Origin: Marinifilum caeruleilacunae
GTDB lineage: Bacteria > Bacteroidota > Bacteroidia > Bacteroidales > Marinifilaceae
Assembly: GCF_013141825.1 (NCBI RefSeq)
Contig: NZ_RZNH01000044.1
Location: 1 to 43,712 of the forward strand
Direction: 5' to 3'
DNA length: 43,712 nt
Below, one piece after another: positions 25,211-32,269 of the stretch. The notes beneath the pieces are model-generated. The model saw nothing but the letters and a program-made list of their open reading frames with translations. It made no database searches and was not told the DNA's origin. The number at the start of each line of letters is the position of its first letter. Within the stretch, counting starts at the first letter, position 1. A program made the position numbers and the translations under genes.

Positions 25211-26334
25211 TATGATCGTTTACTGTAGGTGCAACTTTGGATATAAAATATCAAATTATAGATAGGTCTTAAAAAGACATATACATACGAAGATAAAAAT
25301 AAATTCTCTTCCCTCAAATGCCTTAAAGCATTTTTAAAGCTGTATCCTTTAACGGCAATTTTTACAAGGTACAAGGCGAGTAAGGAAAAGTACAGCTGTG
25401 TATAAATAGCGGATAGAATTAAAAAGAGAAGAAATAAAAATTGAGCAACTGGTTCAAGGTCCAACAAAAATTTTCTTTTAAAAGGGATGTGTTTTCGACT
25501 TCTGAAGTAATACTTCTTTAGGGTTCTCCACACTTTAGCCTGGTTTTTAGCATCGACACTTAGTTTTGTGTCGGGCATACTTGAAAAGGTGTAATCTGTT
25601 TTTTTTGCCAAATCTATCGATAAAATATGATCGTAGCCTGCCTCGAAATGCGCATTGCCTGCGTAACCTTTGTTGTTTAGAAAATCAGTTTTTGAAAAGC
25701 TCATATTGTATGCATTGCCGGCATAAAGCTTATTGGATTTTGTAAAAGCGGCTAATTTTATCATTTGTTTGCTAAGATCATACCTGTAGAAGTTATAAAA
25801 GAAGCCTTTGCGATAATCAAAATTGCTATATGCATTGTAGAGTTTGCCCTCGGCTTGTGCCATGGTATTTTGTAACCATGTTTCACTGTTGGCAAAACTG
25901 TTAGGGTTCAGGTGTAGAATTCGGTCGTGTTTTGCTGCTTTAACACCAATTGTAATGGCCAGTTTCTTGTTGTGTTTAAACTTGTCATCAATGGGAATTT
26001 TGGTTGATCTTAAATGAGGATATTCATTCTTTAACCTGATTAAAACATCTTCGGTATCGTCTACACTTCCGTTATCAACCACTATGATTTCAAAGTTCGG
26101 ATAGTCCTGATTTAAAAATCCTCTTAAGTTTTTCTCTAAATAATGTGCCTGATTTTTAGCGCAAATTACAATTGAAACAGGGGTGGAAGCCGAGTTAATT
26201 CTTGCTTCTTGTTTCTTTTTGATTTTTCTTAAATAGAAGTTTGAGTAGAATAATTCTGTTAGAAATGACAGTGCTAAACCGATTATTAAAAACCATTGAA
26301 ATGGTGTAAGAGAGTGATAAAAATAAGTTTCCAA
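25210..26334 (-). CDS. family 2 glycosyltransferase, membrane-bound
   Basis: A GT-A fold glycosyltransferase of 374 residues if it starts at TTG 26334. The frame is open to another TTG at 26430, but the extra 32 residues are not family-like and would contain the likely promoter, so the shorter start is preferred. One membrane helix near residues 11-28; then the GT2 core: VSIVICAKNQAHYLEKNLRG, FEIIVVDNGSVDDTEDVL (the Asp of the nucleotide site) and HLNPNSFANSETWL in place of the usual DxD. Two to three C-terminal membrane helices follow (FLFLLFLILSAIYTQLYFSLLALYLVK). Substrate unknown. It overlaps the sigma-factor gene start by one base. Confidence 0.85.
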   Translation of the reverse strand: METYFYHSLTPFQWFLIIGLALSFLTELFYSNFYLRKIKKKQEARINSASTPVSIVICAKNQAHYLEKNLRGFLNQDYPNFEIIVVDNGSVDDTEDVLIRLKNEYPHLRSTKIPIDDKFKHNKKLAITIGVKAAKHDRILHLNPNSFANSETWLQNTMAQAEGKLYNAYSNFDYRKGFFYNFYRYDLSKQMIKLAAFTKSNKLYAGNAYNMSFSKTDFLNNKGYAGNAHFEAGYDHILSIDLAKKTDYTFSSMPDTKLSVDAKNQAKVWRTLKKYYFRSRKHIPFKRKFLLDLEPVAQFLFLLFLILSAIYTQLYFSLLALYLVKIAVKGYSFKNALRHLREENLFLSSYVYVFLRPIYNLIFYIQSCTYSKRS

Positions 26335-26357
26335 TACAATATTTTTTTTGTGCAGTT

Positions 26358-26365
26358 CAAATTTA
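26358..26365 (-). promoter_or_regulatory. possible promoter -7 element of the glycosyltransferase-sigma operon
   Basis: TAAATTTG on the minus strand (26365-26358), 24 nt before the proposed TTG start, followed by an A-rich leader. No good -33 element. Confidence 0.4.
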
Positions 26366-26474
26366 AACGAATCTTCATCATCTAAGGCCTGGGGAAATAA
26401 TTTAAATCGAAAAAAAATAGCGGGAATCAAATGTTTTTTGTCTGTTTAAACTACTTTATTCTGGAATAAGATTT

Positions 26475-26508
26475 ATTAACCTGAGTTCGATTAAAAATAT
26501 TGTCACAG
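26475..26508 (-). repeat. inverted repeat, left copy
   Basis: The core TAACCTGAGTTCGATTAAAAATAT at 26477-26500 is the exact reverse complement of 26720-26743. After a 1-2 nt difference GTCACAG matches again. Lies between the divergent glycosyltransferase and tgt genes. Confidence 0.93.
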
Positions 26509-26710
26509 TTTATTCTGGTTTTGAGTAGAAATTTTCTCAAATACTCGCAGTAATATCGGGATATTTCGAGAGAAATTGAGGAAATTTATGCCAAAAGCAG
26601 GTAAATTCTTTTAAAAATCATCTTCATCCAATCTTTACATTAAAAAATCTTCAAAATACCCTGGTATTCTTTCTGATTTTTTAAAGTAAATCCTGAATAA
26701 ATATGATTTT

Positions 26711-26745
26711 CTGTGACTGATATTTTTAATCGAACTCAGGTTATT
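26711..26745 (+). repeat. inverted repeat, right copy
   Basis: Reverse complement of the left copy: 24 bp perfect plus CTGTGAC. It sits just before the tgt promoter -7 element (26748-26755). The 202 bp between the arms contain no ORF and no clear promoter. Confidence 0.93.
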
Positions 26746-26747
26746 AG

Positions 26748-26755
26748 TATCTTTG
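26748..26755 (+). promoter_or_regulatory. tgt promoter -7 element
   Basis: TATCTTTG, an exact TAnnTTTG match, 54 nt before the tgt ATG and directly beside the right arm of the inverted repeat, so a protein bound to the repeat would contact RNA polymerase. Confidence 0.55.
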
Positions 26756-26808
26756 TTGCCGATTTTGCAAAAGCCGACTTTTGTTTTTGCAGTTTTAAAA
26801 CAGTCAAT

Positions 26809-27939
26809 ATGGATTTTAAATTACATAAAACCGATCCAAAATCTTCTGCCAGAACAGGAGAGATAACGACAGATCATGGAAAAATAGAAACTCCGATTTT
26901 TATGCCGGTAGGAACACTTGGTTCGGTAAAAGGAGTGCATCAGCGTGAGCTTCGCGATGATATCAATGCAGAAATTATTTTAGGAAATACATATCATTTG
27001 TACTTGCGTCCGGGGTTGGATGTTTTGGAAAAAGCAGGAGGCTTGCACAAGTTTAATGGCTGGGATTGTCCTATATTGACTGATAGTGGGGGATTTCAGG
27101 TCTTCTCTTTGGCCGACAACAGAAAACTTACCGAAGAAGGGGCCATGTTCCGTTCTCATATCGACGGATCGAAACATTTCTTTACACCAGAAAATGTAAT
27201 GGACATCCAAAGAACCATTGGTGCCGATATTATTATGGCATTCGATGAGTGTCCTCCGGGAACTTCGACCTACGAGTATGCTAAAAACTCTTTGGAACTA
27301 ACCCAGCGTTGGTTGGAACGTTGTGTGAAAAGATTTGACGAAACAGAACCTAAATATGGATACTCTCAAACCCTTTTCCCAATCGTTCAAGGTTGTGTAT
27401 ACGACGATTTAAGAATCAAGGCTGCCGAACATGTGGCTTCTTTGGATCGAGAAGGATATGCAATTGGAGGTTTAGCAGTTGGTGAGCCGGTTGAGGAGAT
27501 GTACTCGATGATTGAGGTGGTAAATGACGTTCTTCCGGAAGACAAGCCACGATATTTAATGGGAGTAGGTACACCTGTTAATATTTTGGAAGCCATTTCA
27601 CGAGGTGTTGATATGTTCGACTGTGTAATGCCTACCAGAAATGGACGTAACGGAATGATCTTTACAAGCGAAGGGATTATCAATATTAAAAACAAGAAGT
27701 GGGCCGATGATTTTTCACCAATCGATCCTAATGGAACTTCTTTTGTTGATTCAGCTTATTCGAAAGCCTATGTTCGTCACTTGGTACATTCAGGCGAGTT
27801 GTTAGGTTCACAGATTTGTAGTATCCATAATCTTGCATTTTACCTGTGGCTGGTACGTGAGGCGAGAGAACAGATTAATGCAGGAACATTTGCAGCATGG
27901 AAAGATATCATGGTTAAAAAGTTAGCAACGCGTTTATAA
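26809..27939 (+). CDS. tgt: queuine tRNA-ribosyltransferase (tRNA-guanine transglycosylase)
   Basis: A 376-residue TIM-barrel enzyme that swaps guanine 34 of GUN-anticodon tRNAs for preQ1 in queuosine synthesis. An in-frame GTG at 26713 would add 32 residues but lies before the promoter; ATG 26809 (MDFKLHKTDPKSSARTGEI) is correct. Catalytic motifs are intact: TDSGGFQVFSL near 88-98 (Asp), QGCVYDDLRIKAAEH and GGLAVGEP near 220-227, and DCVMPTRNGRNGMIF near 271-285 (nucleophile Asp region). The usual zinc site CxCxxC is absent: the segment reads DPNGTSFVDSAYSKAYVRHL instead. The later IHNLAFYL is kept. No other queuosine gene lies nearby. Confidence 0.96.
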   Translation: MDFKLHKTDPKSSARTGEITTDHGKIETPIFMPVGTLGSVKGVHQRELRDDINAEIILGNTYHLYLRPGLDVLEKAGGLHKFNGWDCPILTDSGGFQVFSLADNRKLTEEGAMFRSHIDGSKHFFTPENVMDIQRTIGADIIMAFDECPPGTSTYEYAKNSLELTQRWLERCVKRFDETEPKYGYSQTLFPIVQGCVYDDLRIKAAEHVASLDREGYAIGGLAVGEPVEEMYSMIEVVNDVLPEDKPRYLMGVGTPVNILEAISRGVDMFDCVMPTRNGRNGMIFTSEGIINIKNKKWADDFSPIDPNGTSFVDSAYSKAYVRHLVHSGELLGSQICSIHNLAFYLWLVREAREQINAGTFAAWKDIMVKKLATRL

Positions 27940-27972
27940 TTGTTAAAAAATCTTACAATACGCTTGCTCTAA

Positions 27973-28002
27973 TTGATATTTGAAGAATTAGTTATACTTT
28001 TA
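27973..28002 (+). promoter_or_regulatory. promoter of the LptF/G permease gene
   Basis: TTG at 27973-27975, 19-bp spacer, TACTTTTA at 27995-28002 (one mismatch). The leader would be about 50 nt. Confidence 0.5.
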
Positions 28003-28058
28003 ATCCGGTAAGTTTTTTTTGGAATTCACCGAAAAAATCAGAATTTAAAAATCAGGTT

Positions 28059-29135
28059 TTGAAGAAATTAGATTTATATATTATCCGAAAGTTTTTGGGT
28101 ACATTCTTTTTTGCGATTGTTCTTATTATCAGTATCTCTGTTATTTTCGATTTTTCGGAACATATCGATGAATTTATTGATAAAGAAGCACCGCTTAGGG
28201 CAATTCTATTCGATTACTACCTGAACTTCATTCCCTATTTTGCCAATCTTTTTAGTGCCTTATTCACTTTTATTGCAGTAATATTCTTTACTTCAAAAAT
28301 GGCCTATAACACCGAAATTATTGCCATTCTAAGTAGTGGGATTAGCTTTAGGAGAATGATGTTTCCTTATTTTATCGCTTCGCTGATTATTGGCGTGTTT
28401 TCCTTTGCCTTGAGTAATTTTATTATCCCCCCGGCAAATGCAAAAAGGATAGATTTTAACGAAACTTACATTAAAAAGAGATACATTAATAAAGATAGAA
28501 ACATACATCGCCAGATAGAGCCAGGTTTGTTTATTTACATGCACAACTGGGAGACTTCGAGCAATACGGGTTACCGATTTTCATTGGAAAAGTTTGAAGG
28601 TAAGGAGTTGAAATCAAAATTGACGGCGAGAAATATCAAGTGGAACAAAAAAGAAAATAAATGGACCATTAATGACTACTTTATCAGGAGTTATGATGGC
28701 GAAAAAGAAAGTTTTGAGCACGGTAAAAAAATAGATACAACATTAAGTTTTGGTCCAAAAGAATTTGGGCGTAAAAAATATTTGGTTGAAGCGATGAACT
28801 ATAATGAGCTGAACGATTATATCGATCAGCAAACCTTGAGAGGTGACAGTAATATTAATGCTTATAAAATTGAGAAATATAAAAGAATGGCCAATCCATT
28901 CTCAACTTTCATTCTAACTTTAATTGGAGCCTCACTGGCTTCGCGAAAAATTCGTGGAGGTATGGGATTGCATTTGGGGATAGGATTACTGTTAAGTTTC
29001 TCGTTTATACTATTCTTACAGATTTCGGTTGTTTTCGCTACCAATGGTAGCATGAACCCGATGCTCGCCGTTTGGTTACCAAATATTGTTTTTACCTGTG
29101 TTGCCCTGTATTTGTATCGAATTGCTCCTAAATAG
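28059..29135 (+). CDS. LptF/LptG family permease (lipopolysaccharide export)
   Basis: A 358-residue inner-membrane protein of the YjgP/YjgQ family, which with LptB drives lipopolysaccharide from the inner membrane to the outer-membrane translocon. The start codon is TTG (28059); MKKLDLYIIRKFLGTFFFAI is the canonical N-terminus, so it is well supported. Membrane helices lie near residues 12-33, 55-77, 98-120 and, after a periplasmic beta-jellyroll region (about 125-260), near 277-293, 300-322 and 330-352. In this phylum one or two such proteins occur; LptF versus LptG cannot be decided. No lptB or lptC is adjacent. Confidence 0.92.
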   Translation: MKKLDLYIIRKFLGTFFFAIVLIISISVIFDFSEHIDEFIDKEAPLRAILFDYYLNFIPYFANLFSALFTFIAVIFFTSKMAYNTEIIAILSSGISFRRMMFPYFIASLIIGVFSFALSNFIIPPANAKRIDFNETYIKKRYINKDRNIHRQIEPGLFIYMHNWETSSNTGYRFSLEKFEGKELKSKLTARNIKWNKKENKWTINDYFIRSYDGEKESFEHGKKIDTTLSFGPKEFGRKKYLVEAMNYNELNDYIDQQTLRGDSNINAYKIEKYKRMANPFSTFILTLIGASLASRKIRGGMGLHLGIGLLLSFSFILFLQISVVFATNGSMNPMLAVWLPNIVFTCVALYLYRIAPK

Positions 29136-29157
29136 AACTATTCTAAATAGTTTTTTA
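29136..29157 (+). terminator. LptF/G permease gene terminator
   Basis: AACTATT (29136-29142) pairs with AATAGTT (29146-29152) across CTA, followed by Ts. Only moderately stable. Confidence 0.6.
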
Positions 29158-29220
29158 GGAAAAGTTTTGATTATCAGGCTAAAGAGTTTATTTTATATGG
29201 CTGGAACACTAAGCTAGTAA

Positions 29221-29292
29221 ACGCCAGAATTTTTTTCTAGCGTAAAAATTGCTAACGTTGTAGCTTGGAATTTCATGAGCTATTGAAATTCA
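29221..29292 (+). promoter_or_regulatory. paired hairpins in the mmdA leader region
   Basis: Two inverted repeats precede mmdA: ACGCCAG/CTAGCGT (29222-29244, one mismatch) and GAATTTCA/TGAAATTC (29269-29276 / 29285-29292, perfect). An ATATAT-rich near-palindrome follows at about 29295-29312. They may be operators or leader structure; no TAnnTTTG box was found in 29158-29334. Confidence 0.3.
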
Positions 29293-29334
29293 ACATATAT
29301 AGAGATATATATTTTCTAACTAAATGTACAGATT

Positions 29335-30879
29335 ATGTCATTGAAACGAAACATTCTTGATCTTAGAAAGAGAAAAGAAAAAGTGCTTCAAGGTGGCGGT
29401 GAAAAAGCTATCCAGAAGCAAGTTGCGATGGGAAAGTTGACTGCTAGAGAAAGGGTAACATCAATTTTAGATGAAGATTCTTTTCATGAGTACGATATGT
29501 TTGTTGAGCATGAAGCTCGCGACTTTGGTATGGAAAAGAAACAACTTCATGGTGATGGTGTTATTATTGGAACAGGAACTATCTACGGGGAGCCAGTGTG
29601 TATTTTTGCACAGGACTTTACAGTAGCTGGTGGTTCTTTAGGTCTTATGCATGCACGTAAAATCACTAAAATCATGGATCATGCATTAAAAATGCGTGTA
29701 CCATTGATCGGTATTAATGATTCGGGTGGAGCTCGTATTCAAGAAGGTGTTAATTCACTTGCTGGATATGGTGAAATCTTTTTCCGTAATACATTAGCAT
29801 CAGGTGTAATCCCTCAATTATCCGTTATTCTTGGTCCATGTGCTGGTGGAGCTGTTTATTCTCCTGCGCTTACCGACTTCGTGTTTGTGGTAGAAAACAT
29901 TTCAAAAATGTTTATTACCGGCCCTGAGGTAATTAAAACTGTATTGGGTGAAGAAATTAGTATGGAAGAACTGGGTGGAGCTAAAGTTCATAGTGAAATC
30001 ACAGGTAATGCTCATTTCTATGCTCAAAGCGAGTACGAATGCTTCGAACAAATTAAGAAGCTACTTACCTTCATTCCTTGGCACAATGCGAAGAAAGCAA
30101 AAGCTTTCCCACCAAAGCCTCCAAAACCAGAGTACAAAATTGAGGAAATTGTTCCTGTTGATCCAACTCAACCATACGATATCCGTAACGTAATCAGAGC
30201 TATTTCTGATGATTCAGATTTCTTTGAAATCATGGAGAATTTCGCAAGAAATATCGTTATTGGTTTCGGTAGAATGAATGGTGAAACAGTTGGTTTTGTT
30301 GCTAATCAGCCAATGGTATTAGCTGGTGTATTGGATTGTGATTCATCTGATAAAGCCGCTCGTTTTATCCGTTACTGTGATTCATTTAATATTCCAATTG
30401 TTACTCTTGAGGATATGCCAGGTTACCTACCAGGTGTTGATCAGGAGCACATGGGAGTTATTCGTCATGGTGCTAAGATTCTTTATGCTTACTCAGAAGC
30501 AACTGTACCTAAGATTACAGTAATTATCCGTAAAGCATACGGTGGAGGTTATATTGCAATGAACTCTCGTCATATGAAGGCAGATTTCATGTTTGCATGG
30601 CCAACCGCAGAAATTGCTGTAATGGGACCTGAAGGAGCGGCTAACATTATCTTCCGTAAGGAAATTATGAATGCTGAAGATCCTGAAGCAATGCGTAAAG
30701 AAAAAGTTGCAGAATATAAAGAGAAGTTCGCTAATCCTTATGTTGCAGCTGCTAAAGGTTATATCGATACTGTTATTGAGCCGGAAGAGACTCGTAGTAT
30801 GTTATTACACTCTATCGAGGTGTCAAATAATAAAGTTGATAGAAGACCAGCTAAGAAGCACGGTATTCCTCCATTCTAA
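29335..30879 (+). CDS. mmdA: acyl-CoA carboxylase/decarboxylase carboxyltransferase subunit (MmdA-type)
   Basis: A 514-residue carboxyltransferase with two crotonase-like halves, of the propionyl-CoA carboxylase beta / methylmalonyl-CoA decarboxylase alpha family. Visible: KLTARERVTSILDEDSFHEYD near 33-53, the CoA site GGSLGLMHARKITK, NDSGGARIQEGVNSLAGYGE near 126-145, GPCAGGAVYSPALTD near 165-179, then AYGGGYIAMNSRHM near 400-413. The biotin carrier gene follows 12 nt later but no biotin carboxylase is present. A carboxyltransferase plus carrier without carboxylase fits a methylmalonyl-CoA decarboxylase (sodium pump, membrane subunit elsewhere) of propionate fermentation; a carboxylase using a distant AccC is the alternative. 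The GCT/GTT/GAA-rich codon use suggests high expression. Confidence 0.9.
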   Translation: MSLKRNILDLRKRKEKVLQGGGEKAIQKQVAMGKLTARERVTSILDEDSFHEYDMFVEHEARDFGMEKKQLHGDGVIIGTGTIYGEPVCIFAQDFTVAGGSLGLMHARKITKIMDHALKMRVPLIGINDSGGARIQEGVNSLAGYGEIFFRNTLASGVIPQLSVILGPCAGGAVYSPALTDFVFVVENISKMFITGPEVIKTVLGEEISMEELGGAKVHSEITGNAHFYAQSEYECFEQIKKLLTFIPWHNAKKAKAFPPKPPKPEYKIEEIVPVDPTQPYDIRNVIRAISDDSDFFEIMENFARNIVIGFGRMNGETVGFVANQPMVLAGVLDCDSSDKAARFIRYCDSFNIPIVTLEDMPGYLPGVDQEHMGVIRHGAKILYAYSEATVPKITVIIRKAYGGGYIAMNSRHMKADFMFAWPTAEIAVMGPEGAANIIFRKEIMNAEDPEAMRKEKVAEYKEKFANPYVAAAKGYIDTVIEPEETRSMLLHSIEVSNNKVDRRPAKKHGIPPF

Positions 30880-30891
30880 AAATTATTCGTT

Positions 30892-31200
30892 ATGGAAAAT
30901 TTAAAAGAATTCAACGTTGATGGTACTGTTTACACAACAGAATTGACCAAAAAGTTTGAAAGAAGAAAAAATTGGGAGAGACCAAATCCTAAAAATATTA
31001 TGTCTTTCATTCCAGGAACAATTGTTGAAATTTTCGTTAAAGAAGGGCAGGAAGTAAAGGCTGGAGAAAGCTTAATGATTCTTGAAGCTATGAAGATGAA
31101 GAATCAGATCGAAATGCCTTTCGACGGTGTTATTAAAAAGATTCATGTTGAAGAAGGAGTAAAAGTCCCTAACAAAATGTTAATGGTAGAGATTGAGTAA
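30892..31200 (+). CDS. biotin carboxyl carrier protein (MmdC/BCCP-type)
   Basis: A 102-residue biotinyl carrier. Residues about 36-102 form the lipoyl/biotinyl domain: IMSFIPGTIVEIFVKEGQEV, then ILEAMKMKNQI with the biotinylated Lys68, and IKKIHVEEGVKV, the mirrored half. The first 35 residues are a basic linker (KKFERRKNWERPNPKN), not the Ala/Pro linker of Gram-positive carriers. It carries carboxyl groups for the adjacent MmdA-type subunit; the 12-nt gap shows co-transcription. Confidence 0.92.
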   Translation: MENLKEFNVDGTVYTTELTKKFERRKNWERPNPKNIMSFIPGTIVEIFVKEGQEVKAGESLMILEAMKMKNQIEMPFDGVIKKIHVEEGVKVPNKMLMVEIE

Positions 31201-31219
31201 TCTTTCTGATATGAAAATA

Positions 31220-31254
31220 TTAAGGGATTGTTGTAATGACAATCCCTTTTTATT
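31220..31254 (+). terminator. mmdA operon terminator
   Basis: AAGGGATTGT (31222-31231) pairs perfectly with ACAATCCCTT (31239-31248), followed by Ts. Convergent ispE ends 17 nt beyond. Confidence 0.9.
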
Positions 31255-31270
31255 TGCTGATAACTGGAGT

Positions 31271-32086
31271 TTATAATTTACCACTCCAAATAAAATGCTT
31301 TTTCCAGTTCTCCTGGATTTCTGGTTCTCTTTCGAAAATGCCAAACATGCTCGATCCACTTCCCGACATTGCTGCATAAATGGCGCCCGATTCATACAGT
31401 TCTTCTTTTAGTTTTTTAAGTTCAGGATGATTTGGGAAAATGCTATCCTCAAAATCGTTGAAAATATTTTCTTTCCAATCTTTCAGTGGTAGTTTAATTA
31501 ATTCTTTTACCGATTTTTCCGGCTTTTTAGGCGAAACACCCGAATAAGCCTCCGGTGTACTAATGTGAATGTCAGGCTTGATTAAGGCAATGTGATATCC
31601 ACTTAAATCGAGCTGAATAGAAGAAAAAATTTCGCCCTTTCCTTCGGCGAAAACAGCTTCGTTTTTAATAAACACAGGACAGTCGCTGCCAATTTGAATG
31701 GCAAATTCTTCCATTTGTTGAATACTTAAACCCAAACTGTAAAAATCGTTCAGCATTTTAATCATGTAGGCAGCATCGGCCGAGCCACCACCCAATCCGG
31801 CTCCAAAAGGAATGTTTTTGTGCAAGTGAATTGCAGTAGAGGGAATCTCAAATTTCGAGGCAATTAAATCAAAGGCTTTAATCACGATATTTTGAGAGGG
31901 ATCTATCCCGATAGGAATTCCCGATGAACTGAACTCATAAGTTTCATTGGAATCGCTTTGGGCAATTTCGAGAGCATCGCACAAAGGAAAAGGGTAAAAA
32001 ACGGTTTCGATATTGTGAAATCCATCGGGTCTTTTCTCAATGATGTTAAGACCCAAATTTATTTTGGCATTTGGAAAGCAAAGCAT
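31271..32086 (-). CDS. ispE: 4-diphosphocytidyl-2-C-methyl-D-erythritol kinase
   Basis: A 271-residue GHMP kinase of the MEP isoprenoid pathway; it phosphorylates CDP-methylerythritol with ATP. ATG 32086 (MLCFPNAKINLGLNIIEKRPDGFHNI) is the family start; an in-frame upstream start at 32137 would add 17 unrelated residues. The ATP loop PFGAGLGGGSADAAYMIKML is near 92-111, and the third GHMP motif GAIYAAMSGSGSSMFGIF near 236-253. The substrate-site Lys and Asp (AKINLGL; the SDCPVF loop) are present. Convergent with the mmdA operon, divergent from dnaB. Confidence 0.95.
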   Translation of the reverse strand: MLCFPNAKINLGLNIIEKRPDGFHNIETVFYPFPLCDALEIAQSDSNETYEFSSSGIPIGIDPSQNIVIKAFDLIASKFEIPSTAIHLHKNIPFGAGLGGGSADAAYMIKMLNDFYSLGLSIQQMEEFAIQIGSDCPVFIKNEAVFAEGKGEIFSSIQLDLSGYHIALIKPDIHISTPEAYSGVSPKKPEKSVKELIKLPLKDWKENIFNDFEDSIFPNHPELKKLKEELYESGAIYAAMSGSGSSMFGIFEREPEIQENWKKHFIWSGKL

Positions 32087-32173
32087 ATTTAGTATTCTTG
32101 ATAAATGTGCCTTAAAAATACTCGTTTTAAAGAGCAAAAAAAATCAAATTATAGCATTTTAATTTTCTATCTT

Positions 32174-32181
32174 TATCTTTG
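32174..32181 (+). promoter_or_regulatory. dnaB promoter -7 element
   Basis: TATCTTTG, exact TAnnTTTG match; leader of about 80 nt to the dnaB ATG. Confidence 0.55.
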
Positions 32182-32269
32182 CATTCTCAAATTTTTCGAC
32201 ACAAATTTGAATGAGTACGTGATAGAGAGATGGTGTTGAAATCTGAAGAATTAAATATTTAAAAGGTAT

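Noticed and set aside
24596-26334. Sigma factor and glycosyltransferase as a new regulatory pair
   Set aside because: Coupling by a one-base overlap is real, but nothing in either protein suggests a functional link; such mixed operons are common.
26713-26808. GTG start extending tgt by 32 residues
   Set aside because: It would lie upstream of the tgt promoter box; the family N-terminus begins at 26809.
32087-32137. Upstream start of ispE
   Set aside because: The added 17 residues are not family-like and MLCFPNAKINLGL is the canonical beginning.
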